The translations under genes and the position numbers were made by a program. 64,000 nucleotides of DNA from Pelagicoccus sp. GTDB taxonomy: Bacteria > Verrucomicrobiota > Verrucomicrobiia > Opitutales > Opitutaceae. Each line of letters opens with the position of its first letter. Position 1 is the stretch's first letter. The notes under the pieces were generated by a model, which saw only the letters and a list, made by a program, of their open reading frames with translations, had not been told where the DNA came from and ran no database searches. This document shows positions 57,490-64,000 of this stretch, one piece after another. The DNA lies in contig JANQRJ010000033.1 of assembly GCA_028284635.1 (NCBI GenBank), forward strand, positions 58,168 through 122,167, read 5' to 3'.

Positions 57490-58953
57490 ATGGATCGCAC
57501 CGCTAAGAGAATCACGAAACTCCCCACCGTTTTACTCGCTACAATCGCCCTGCCGACTCTCGCCTCGGCACAAGTCCGCTACGAAATCGTAGTGCCCGAG
57601 GTCCACGGCTCCCAGATCAACCTCACTCAAGAGCAAGGCAACCAGATCAACCAAGCCGGCGAAACCTTGCTCAATCGCCTGGCCACTTTCGCCATCTGGC
57701 AGGAGGGAGCTTCTCCACGCATCGTAAGCGCCTATTCCGATTTTCCTGGATCCCTTTCTCGCGTCTCGGCTTCCTCGCTCAACGCCTACGGACAAGTCAT
57801 CGGTTCAAAAACCTATCGGCAGAAAACCGGCTTCGGCACCTTCTCCACCACCATTCCCTTCTACTGGGACGCGGCAAACGGACTGGTCGACCTCGACGAA
57901 CTCGGCAACGGCGGTTCTGCTACACTCACCGAGATAAACGACCACGGACTCGCCATCGGTACCCTGCAAGCCGAACCTCTCAATCCAAACGGATCGATCG
58001 AAGCCTTCACCTGGTCCTTCGAGCAAGGTCGCTTAGACATCCCCGCCCTTGCCGAAACAGCGGGTCGCAGCGTTACTCTTCCCACCGCGCTCAACGCCGA
58101 CGGAACAGTCGCCGGCCTCTACCAACGCTACATAGGCGAGACCAACAGCTACCACGAGCGCGGCTTCCTCTACGATCCGCAGAACGGCTCGCGCGACCTG
58201 GCTACCATCGATCCAAGCTTCTTCGACGAAGCCAACCACACAGCTCGCGACCTCAGCGACACTGGACTGGTCGTCGGCGAACGCGGACGCCAAGCCTACC
58301 TTTACAACCTAGATACCCGCGAAGGCATCTCTATCGAGCCGTTTGCGGGAGAAGACGCCCAAGCAGCCACTCGCGGCTACGCCGTGAACAACTCCGGCGT
58401 AGTCGCTGGCTACGGCGAAACTCGGACCGACAGCGGCAAAACCGCTTATGCGCCCCTGCTCTGGTCTTCCGCCACCGGCAGCGTCAACCTCTACCACGCG
58501 CTCACTCATGGCGACGACCGCTACTTGCCGCCGGGTCTGGACAGAGACGACACCCTCATCCTCCCCAAAAGCATCAACGACCGCGGTCAAATCTCCGCTC
58601 GCCTCGATTCTATCAGCAATGCAGCCATCAGCTACAAGCGCGAGATTCTGCTCAATCCCGTGCTTGATTTCTCCTGGCACGAAGTACGCCACACGGTAAG
58701 AGACGGCGTCCGCGGCATGCTGTACCGCCACAACAAAGGCCCTATCCCAGCCGACTCGCTGCCCGCCGAAGCGCTTGGTCTCGATATCGTCTTCTATTGC
58801 AGCGACGACCTCGCAAATTGGACCCAGCTAGCGCACGGGACTGACGGCTGCCAGATCCACGACGACGAGATCTGCACCGAAATCTTTCTGCCGCTTGATG
58901 GCTGCCAGTTCGTCCAGGCTGGTCTCGCGCCTGCCGCCGCTTCGACTCTTTAG
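57490..58953 (+). CDS. Secreted HAF-repeat protein
   Basis: A 487-residue protein with a signal peptide (LPTVLLATIALPTLASAQ). The body holds several HAF-type repeats, in which a phrase such as AFTWSFEQGRLDIPAL, PFYWDAANGLVDLDEL or PLLWSSATGSVNLYHAL is followed by INDHGLAIG, VNNSGVVAGYG or INDRGQISA. These form a beta-propeller-like extracellular domain of unknown role. The C-terminal ~80 residues differ and hold Cys residues (DIVFYCSDDLANW, DGCQIHDDEICTEIF). A strong terminator follows. Confidence 0.8.
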   Translation: MDRTAKRITKLPTVLLATIALPTLASAQVRYEIVVPEVHGSQINLTQEQGNQINQAGETLLNRLATFAIWQEGASPRIVSAYSDFPGSLSRVSASSLNAYGQVIGSKTYRQKTGFGTFSTTIPFYWDAANGLVDLDELGNGGSATLTEINDHGLAIGTLQAEPLNPNGSIEAFTWSFEQGRLDIPALAETAGRSVTLPTALNADGTVAGLYQRYIGETNSYHERGFLYDPQNGSRDLATIDPSFFDEANHTARDLSDTGLVVGERGRQAYLYNLDTREGISIEPFAGEDAQAATRGYAVNNSGVVAGYGETRTDSGKTAYAPLLWSSATGSVNLYHALTHGDDRYLPPGLDRDDTLILPKSINDRGQISARLDSISNAAISYKREILLNPVLDFSWHEVRHTVRDGVRGMLYRHNKGPIPADSLPAEALGLDIVFYCSDDLANWTQLAHGTDGCQIHDDEICTEIFLPLDGCQFVQAGLAPAAASTL

Positions 58954-58958
58954 CCAAT

Positions 58959-59006
58959 GTAGCCGCGTTCGTGAGAATGCGTTCTCACGAACGCGGCTAC
59001 CTTTTT
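58959..59006 (+). terminator. Family B palindrome acting as terminator
   Basis: GTAGCCGCGTTCGTGAGAA (58959-58977) pairs exactly with 58982-59000 across a 4-nt loop and runs into CTTTTT. It is a short version of the family B repeat used between convergent genes. Confidence 0.85.
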
Positions 59007-59013
59007 GAAACTG

Positions 59014-59364
59014 CTACTTGATCAGACGCAGGGTGAAGGGATAGCGATAGCTGACCCCATCGTTCGCTTTGAGAGCGGCGATGATCATGAGGATGACGGC
59101 TCCCAAACCTACTAGGATCAGAAGCGGTATGCCGATGACGATGAAAACGAGCGGTATCAGAAGTATGCTGATAAGAATCACCGTTATGTTGAAATTGACG
59201 GCTTCCTTTCCTTGCTCGTCGACGAAAGGCATCGTCTCCTTCTTTATCAGCCAGACAACCAAAGGGCCAATAAGACTTCCAAGCGGTATAACGATACCAA
59301 TAAGGGCTGAGAGGTGGCATATCATCGCCCATTGGCGACTTTCCTTGTCGAGGGTATTTTCCAT
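59014..59364 (-). CDS. DUF4870 membrane protein
   Basis: 116 residues from ATG 59364 (MENTLDKESRQWAMICHLSA). It fits DUF4870/Tic20-like small membrane proteins: ALIGIVIPLGSLIGPLVVWL, the charged loop IKKETMPFVDEQGKEAVNFN, two more helices (ITVILISILLIPLVFIVIG, LGAVILMIIAALKANDGV) and PYPF-like end (YRYPFTLRLIK). Function is not known. The frame continues upstream but the family start is here. Confidence 0.88.
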   Translation of the reverse strand: MENTLDKESRQWAMICHLSALIGIVIPLGSLIGPLVVWLIKKETMPFVDEQGKEAVNFNITVILISILLIPLVFIVIGIPLLILVGLGAVILMIIAALKANDGVSYRYPFTLRLIK

Positions 59365-59549
59365 GAGACTATCGAACAACAGGTTAACAGGATAGGGGGA
59401 CTCGAAATTGCTAAGAAGCTCGCGTATGGCCGTCAATACGGAATCCTCGAGCGGGGCCCTTCCAAAGCTCTCCAAATTTTGACTCGCAACGATTCGGAAT
59501 CTCTCTCCAGATCCGCTGGACCCAAAACGATTCCATCCAAGGTCGCCCA

Positions 59550-60527
59550 GTGGAATTCAGAAGCATACTGCCAATAGAGCCCAGCAAAGCCAGTATCCGG
59601 CATGACCATACGCTAGTCTGCCTGGGTTCCTGCTTCGCGGAGGAGATCGGAAAACGCCTGCAAGACCACCTCTTTCCATGTTGTATCAATCCTTTGGGCA
59701 CAGTATTCAATCCGCTGGCTATCGCCCGGCTGATCGAACGTTGCGCTCACGGCGGACCTTTCACCGCAGAAGACTTCTTCCGCAAGGACGAGCTATGGCG
59801 CAGCTTTCATATACAATCCCACCTCGCCCGGAAAACCATCGAGGCGGCCATCGACGCTGCCAATCTCGCCCTGACCGAACTGAGAAGCGCTCTTCTCGCA
59901 TGCGATAGACTCTTTCTCACGCTCGGAACCGCTTGGAGCTACTACCGCAAGGAAGACGCCCAAGACGTCACCCACAACCACTCCCTGCCGCAGAACGAGT
60001 TCGAAAAGCGCCTGCTCTCGACGACCGAAGTCGTCGAGAACCTCAGTCAAGCCATCGCCCATTTGCAGCGGAGCAATCCGCGTATTCACATCGTACTTAC
60101 GGTAAGCCCCGTGAGGCACTTGCGAGACGGCATCCAGGAAAACAATCTCAGCAAAGCGACCCTGCTCCTCGCCTGCCATACCCTGCTCGAGAGCCTGTCG
60201 CAAAGCAGCTACTTCCCCGCCTACGAGCTGCTGCTCGACGACCTGCGAGACTACCGCTTCTACAAAGCCGACCTCGCCCACCCGAATTCGCTCGCCATCG
60301 ACTACATCTGGGAACGCTTCGAACAGACTTTCCTATCCGAAGAAAGCCGACAACTCAACCGGGAGATCGAAGCCGCCAGCCGATTGGCCTCCCATCGCCC
60401 AACTCACAAGGAGACCAACGCCCGCCGGAAGTCCCTAAGGCTTCTCGCCAGCCAACTCGACTCGCTCGAAAGTCGAGGCCTGGATGTCTCACCCATCCGC
60501 CAACAAGCCGCCAATGAACGCACTTGA
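59550..60527 (+). CDS. GSCFA-domain protein
   Basis: A 325-residue protein with the naming motif in TLVCLGSCFAEEIGKRL near residue 25, an SGNH-like nucleophile block, followed by INPLGTVFNPLAIARLIER, LFLTLGTAWSYYRK, NLSQAIAHLQRSNPRIHIVLTVSPVRHLRDG and LLLDDLRDYRFYKADLAHPN. GSCFA proteins are thought to be SGNH-like hydrolases acting on acylated sugars or lipids, without firm proof. GTG start. It overlaps the following PLP-enzyme gene. Confidence 0.88.
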   Translation: MEFRSILPIEPSKASIRHDHTLVCLGSCFAEEIGKRLQDHLFPCCINPLGTVFNPLAIARLIERCAHGGPFTAEDFFRKDELWRSFHIQSHLARKTIEAAIDAANLALTELRSALLACDRLFLTLGTAWSYYRKEDAQDVTHNHSLPQNEFEKRLLSTTEVVENLSQAIAHLQRSNPRIHIVLTVSPVRHLRDGIQENNLSKATLLLACHTLLESLSQSSYFPAYELLLDDLRDYRFYKADLAHPNSLAIDYIWERFEQTFLSEESRQLNREIEAASRLASHRPTHKETNARRKSLRLLASQLDSLESRGLDVSPIRQQAANERT

Positions 60528-61515
60528 AAAACGGATACGCGAATGGCTCGACACATCCGTCGACCGCGAGCTCGCTCGGCAAACCCGTTGCCATCCGCTA
60601 CCCAGTTCGCAGAACGGCAATCCGGTATATATAAAGCGAGAAGACGAGCTAAGCTCCGGCATCTGCGGAGCAAAGCTGCGCAAGTATGCCAGTCTGCTGC
60701 CCTCCCTTGCGGCGCGAGGCGTACGCGACGCGGCCATGATCGGCGGACCCAATTCCAACAATCTCGTAGGACTCGTCCAACTCCTGACCGAGCGCGGCAT
60801 CAAAGCCTGGCTCTTCGTCCGCGAAGCCGTTGACCAGTCCCTCTCTGGAAACGCCTTGTTTCTCCACATGCTCACGGATCCCGAACAGACGCGTCGGATA
60901 CCAAGGGCGAAATGGAGCGAAGTCGAAACCCTTGCCTCGCAGTTCCTCTCCAAACGGACCAATGGATTTCTAGTCCCCGAAGGAGCCCTCTGCCCGGAGA
61001 GCTTGCCCGGCGCTATGACCCTGGCGACGGAAGTCATCCGCCACGAACGAGAGCTGAGCGCGCCATTCGACCGCATCTACATAGACAGCGGCACCGGCAT
61101 GAGCGCCTGCGGGTTGCTCATCGGCTTGGCCTGCCTCGATCCTCAAGCCGCAGATCGACAGATCTTCGTGACGCTTGTTGCCGGCACCCAGTCGGAGTTT
61201 TTGCAAACCCTGCAACGCCTCGGCAACCAGCTAGCCAAAGACGCCGGCTTGAATCTTCCTCCAATACCTCGTATCCAATTTCTCACTCCACCGACCGCTC
61301 GCAAGTACGGAAGCGTCAACCAGACCTTGCTCAAGACCTGTCGCCAGATCGCCCGAGAAGAAGGTCTGCTCATGGACCCAACCTATTCAGTCAAGCACTA
61401 CATGGCCATGCGGCGGAACGAGAAGGAACTCCCATCCGGTCGAGTTCTCTTCATCTACAATGGTGGATCCCTGGGCCTCGGCGGCTTTCAGGACAAGCTC
61501 GCTCGGTTCTCGTAG
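60514..61515 (+). CDS. PLP-dependent ACC deaminase / D-cysteine desulfhydrase family protein
   Basis: 333 residues from ATG 60514, which overlaps the GSCFA gene by 14 bp. Fold-type II PLP enzyme: VYIKREDELSSGICGAKLRKY holds the Schiff-base Lys, AAMIGGPNSNNLVGLVQLL is the substrate loop, FDRIYIDSGTGMSACGLLIG binds the PLP phosphate, and VLFIYNGGSLGLGGF closes the active site. Members open 1-aminocyclopropane-1-carboxylate or desulfurate D-cysteine; which applies is not clear. Coupling to a GSCFA gene is seen here but its meaning is unknown. Confidence 0.87.
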   Translation: MNALEKRIREWLDTSVDRELARQTRCHPLPSSQNGNPVYIKREDELSSGICGAKLRKYASLLPSLAARGVRDAAMIGGPNSNNLVGLVQLLTERGIKAWLFVREAVDQSLSGNALFLHMLTDPEQTRRIPRAKWSEVETLASQFLSKRTNGFLVPEGALCPESLPGAMTLATEVIRHERELSAPFDRIYIDSGTGMSACGLLIGLACLDPQAADRQIFVTLVAGTQSEFLQTLQRLGNQLAKDAGLNLPPIPRIQFLTPPTARKYGSVNQTLLKTCRQIAREEGLLMDPTYSVKHYMAMRRNEKELPSGRVLFIYNGGSLGLGGFQDKLARFS

Positions 61516-61525
61516 CCAAACAAAT

Positions 61526-61598
61526 GTGTAAGCGTGCCCGCCACGCGATAACAGAGTCTTGATCCTACATGGATATCGCGTGACGAGTACGCTCCCAC
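61526..61598. repeat. Imperfect inverted repeat (family H)
   Basis: Arms 61526-61550 and 61574-61598 (CACGCGATA core, CTCCCAC end) pair at about 18 of 25 positions, between convergent genes. A related AGCACGCTCCCACA piece lies near 50296. Confidence 0.6.
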
Positions 61599-61606
61599 AA
61601 ACGGAA

Positions 61607-62356
61607 CTACCGCGAAACCAAGTCCGCCCGATCCACCCAACCGCCAGCCACACTGGCCACTTCGCCATCCTCCATCCGCTCCAGCCATACGGCCACCGCG
61701 TAACGCTCGGGCTCTCTTGTCGGACCGCGCGGTATCTCCACCTTCAACTCCGAAGCGTCGACCGCCCGTTCGAGAAAAGCCAGGACAACGAAATCGCCCG
61801 GCAGACGCCGCCCGCGGTTCTCGCCCTTCAGAACGTCAGTCTCGAACCCGACCCCCAAAAGCGCCACATGCGCCCGGTAGATTCCAGGCTCTGCATTCGT
61901 ATCCATGCTTAGAATACCACCCGCTATATTCGCCGAAAACGCCGGACTCTCCTCACCCATAGAGCCAGGCGGAGCCTCGCCTTGAAACCATCCCCGCCAC
62001 TCGCGACCATCGACGACAAAACCCGGAGTATAGATCGAGCCGACACGCTTGCTCTCTCGATAGTCGTACTGCCGCTTGGTGAAGACCTTCGAGGCGAACG
62101 GATCTCTCCAGCCCAAGCGATCCCAGTAGTCCACGTGAAAAACCACCGGCACGATTTCCTTCCAAAGCTTCGGGCTGTCCTTCAGCTCGCCGATCCACCG
62201 CTCGGCAGGAGGACAGCTGCTGCATCCCTGCGAGGTGAACAACTCCACCAGAATGGGACCATCGCTTTCCGTCTCGATAAGAGTTCCTCCCCGCGCCCAA
62301 GGGGGCAACCTTATCCCCAATTCGGACGCGGGCGCAGGCAGTGGAAAGCAGGACAA
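61607..62356 (-). CDS. DUF1223 protein (thioredoxin-like)
   Basis: 249 residues. The DUF1223 fold opens with GPILVELFTSQGCSSCPPAE, a thioredoxin-like CxxC motif, then VPVVFHVDYWDRLGWRDPF, YTPGFVVDGREWRGW, and a C-terminal beta domain (GIYRAHVALLGVGFETDV, YAVAVWLERMEDGEV). These proteins are usually exported; no good signal peptide is seen after the ATG at 62356, so the true start might lie further up, though the divergent gene begins only 70 bp away. Function unknown, perhaps redox-related. Confidence 0.85.
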   Translation of the reverse strand: MSCFPLPAPASELGIRLPPWARGGTLIETESDGPILVELFTSQGCSSCPPAERWIGELKDSPKLWKEIVPVVFHVDYWDRLGWRDPFASKVFTKRQYDYRESKRVGSIYTPGFVVDGREWRGWFQGEAPPGSMGEESPAFSANIAGGILSMDTNAEPGIYRAHVALLGVGFETDVLKGENRGRRLPGDFVVLAFLERAVDASELKVEIPRGPTREPERYAVAVWLERMEDGEVASVAGGWVDRADLVSR

Positions 62357-62426
62357 CGGGCTTCAGGCAATAGGACCTTGCGAAAGCTCGTTGTTTCCCC
62401 GAGTAAGACAACCGACCTCTCTCCTT

Positions 62427-63863
62427 ATGAAGAATCTCCGAATCGCATTCGCCTTCTCCACCCTCGCTCTCGTCGCCCCATCCCACAGTCAAAACCGCAT
62501 TGGCACCGGAATGGTGGACGAGCTCTACCAGCAATACTGCGCTAGCTGCCACGGACAGGACTTGGCAGGCGGCTCCAGCGTCTCCCTGATCGACGAGGAC
62601 TGGAAGTACGGCAGCTCCAACGCCGAAATCGCTCGAGCCATTCGAGACGGTTTTCCGGACCTGGGCATGATCGGCTTCGGAGACAGCTTGGGCGACGAAC
62701 GAATACGTTCCCTCGTCATCTACATTCGCGAAAAGGCCGCCCTGGCGAAAAGCGCCAGCAGAACCCCGCGACAGGTGTCTTCCGAGGGCGTATTCACCAG
62801 CTCCCTACACAGCTTTTCCCTGGAAAAGGTCGGGCAGGCGGCAGGGATCATCTGGTCGATGGACTTCATGCCAGACGGCGGCATCATCGCAACGCAGCGA
62901 GACGGCAAACTCTGGATCTTTCAAGAGGGCGAACAACCCGAACAGATCACCGGCATACCGGAAATCTGGCAACGCGGCCAAGGCGGACTGCTTGAGGTCG
63001 CCTTGCATCCCGACTACGCGGAGAACCAGTGGGTCTACCTCTCCTACAGCGAGTCGGTCGGAGGCAAGGAAAGGGGAAGGACGGCTGGTATGACCGCCGT
63101 CGTTCGGGGTCGCGTTCACGGCAACAAATGGGTAGACCAGGAAAACCTCTTCAACGCGCCGGTGGAAACCCACACCAGCGCCGGGACGCACTTCGGGTCG
63201 CGCTTCGTATTCAAAGACGGGTACCTCTATTTCGCGATCGGCGACAGAGGCCGACAAAACCAGGCTCAAGATCTCAGCCTACCGAACGGCAAGATCCACC
63301 GCCTGCATGACGATGGCCGAATCCCAGCCGACAATCCCTTCGTAGACAAGGAAGACGCCATGCCCAGCATCTGGAGCTACGGACACCGCAACCCACAAGG
63401 CCTAGACCTGAACCCCGCCACCGGCGAGCTTTGGGAAACCGAACACGGACCTCGAGGAGGCGACGAGACCAACCTCATCCACAAGGGGCTCAACTACGGC
63501 TGGCCGGAAATTACTTACGGCATGAACTACAACGGTCTTCCCATCACCGACAGGACCGAAGCGGAAGGCATGGAGCAGCCAAAACACTATTGGGTTCCCT
63601 CCATCTCCGTATGCGGCATCGATTTCTACGAGGGCGACCTGTTTCCCTCCTGGAAGGGAGATCTTTTCGTCACCGGTCTGGCCTCTCAGCAGCTGCACCG
63701 TCTCCGCATCGAGAACGGCGAAGTAACCAGCGACGAGATCGTGCTCAAGGGAGTCGGGCGTTTGCGCGACATCGCCAACGGACCGGACGGATCCCTCTAT
63801 CTCTCGGTCGAAGACGCCTCGCGTCACGGGACGATCTATCGGCTCAGACCAGCCAAGAACTAG
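62427..63863 (+). CDS. Cytochrome c fused to PQQ-type sugar (glucose/sorbosone) dehydrogenase
   Basis: 478 residues from ATG 62427 with a signal peptide (NLRIAFAFSTLALVAPSHS). Residues ~27-110 are a class I cytochrome c domain with heme motif YCASCHGQDLAGG and the Met-ligand region DLGMIGFGDSLGDE. Residues ~130-478 are the soluble aldose sugar dehydrogenase beta-propeller: IIWSMDFMPDGGIIATQRDG, GQGGLLEVALHPDYAE, IWSYGHRNPQGLDLNP, WETEHGPRGGDETNLI and NYGWPEITYG. It oxidises sugars or alcohols in the periplasm and passes electrons to its own heme. The frame extends upstream without family sequence. Confidence 0.92.
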   Translation: MKNLRIAFAFSTLALVAPSHSQNRIGTGMVDELYQQYCASCHGQDLAGGSSVSLIDEDWKYGSSNAEIARAIRDGFPDLGMIGFGDSLGDERIRSLVIYIREKAALAKSASRTPRQVSSEGVFTSSLHSFSLEKVGQAAGIIWSMDFMPDGGIIATQRDGKLWIFQEGEQPEQITGIPEIWQRGQGGLLEVALHPDYAENQWVYLSYSESVGGKERGRTAGMTAVVRGRVHGNKWVDQENLFNAPVETHTSAGTHFGSRFVFKDGYLYFAIGDRGRQNQAQDLSLPNGKIHRLHDDGRIPADNPFVDKEDAMPSIWSYGHRNPQGLDLNPATGELWETEHGPRGGDETNLIHKGLNYGWPEITYGMNYNGLPITDRTEAEGMEQPKHYWVPSISVCGIDFYEGDLFPSWKGDLFVTGLASQQLHRLRIENGEVTSDEIVLKGVGRLRDIANGPDGSLYLSVEDASRHGTIYRLRPAKN

Positions 63864-64000
63864 TGTCGTGTCATGCGTAAAACGTAGCGCGAATCCCGCA
63901 GGGCGCATTGGCGTCAACTTAAGCCGAAAGGCGGTGGGCTGGAGGGCAATGCTCCGTCATTGCCGCGGAGCCTACAGAGGGAACAACCGGTGCGGCAACG
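63864..64000. other. Window end, no gene seen
   Basis: A decayed family A piece (ACGTAGCGCGAATCCCGC near 63882) follows the dehydrogenase stop. No coding sequence is seen in the last 137 bases. Confidence 0.4.

Overview
The window reads as chromosomal DNA of a GC-rich, Gram-negative bacterium. Protein sequence style and gene content suggest Verrucomicrobiota, class Opitutae (Pelagicoccus/Puniceicoccales-like): DUF4870 and GSCFA proteins, HAF-repeat secreted protein, FN3 secreted protein, DksA-like protein with a histone-like tail, very many intergenic palindromes. This placement is inference from gene content; no rRNA is present. Most of the window is ordinary housekeeping DNA, with two accessory islands.

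Region 1 (1-20 kb): a truncated hybrid sensor kinase; an AEC transporter; an unknown protein; ppdK with a clear sigma70 promoter and terminator; a secreted FN3 protein; hflX; a Tat-exported PhoX-type phosphatase; then a long minus-strand run with a possible LolA-like protein, secG, parB and its LysM partner, fmt, der, and an Lrp regulator with its aminotransferase.

Region 2 (20.0-27.5 kb, accessory): a complete type II-C CRISPR-Cas locus. A tracrRNA gene on the plus strand lies upstream of cas9-cas1-cas2, whose genes overlap. A short array of 36-nt repeats with four spacers follows. The tracrRNA anti-repeat shows that crRNAs must be read from the minus strand, towards the cas genes. The cas-distal terminal repeat is truncated and supplies the stop codon of a secreted glycosidase-like gene that reads into the array. 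An orphan AAA ATPase lies beyond it.

Region 3 (27.6-50.2 kb): ffh, trpF, a DegT aminotransferase, an ilvN-hemC-cobA/hemD run, tRNA-Val, amtB-glnB with a near-perfect sigma54 promoter, aspS, ileS, a DksA-like protein with a Lys/Ala tail, lspA, an fdhD-fdhF pair and an SGNH hydrolase.

Region 4 (50.5-56.4 kb, accessory): a 1439-residue nSTAND-type NTPase with a long C-terminal ankyrin array, translationally coupled to an unrecognised 298-residue protein. Directly convergent with these, with no spacing, is an orphan homologue of the Legionella type IVB coupling-complex protein IcmJ/DotN. The STAND-ankyrin pair has the layout of an anti-phage or conflict system and is the best candidate for an undescribed system here.

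Region 5 (56.6-64 kb): FAH-family protein, HAF-repeat secreted protein, DUF4870 membrane protein, a GSCFA protein overlapping a PLP enzyme of the ACC-deaminase family, DUF1223 protein, and a cytochrome c / PQQ-type sugar dehydrogenase fusion.

Across the window at least seven families of long, often perfect inverted repeats fill the intergenic spaces, mostly at gene 3' ends. Several are nested inside one another, and some provide stop codons to neighbouring genes.
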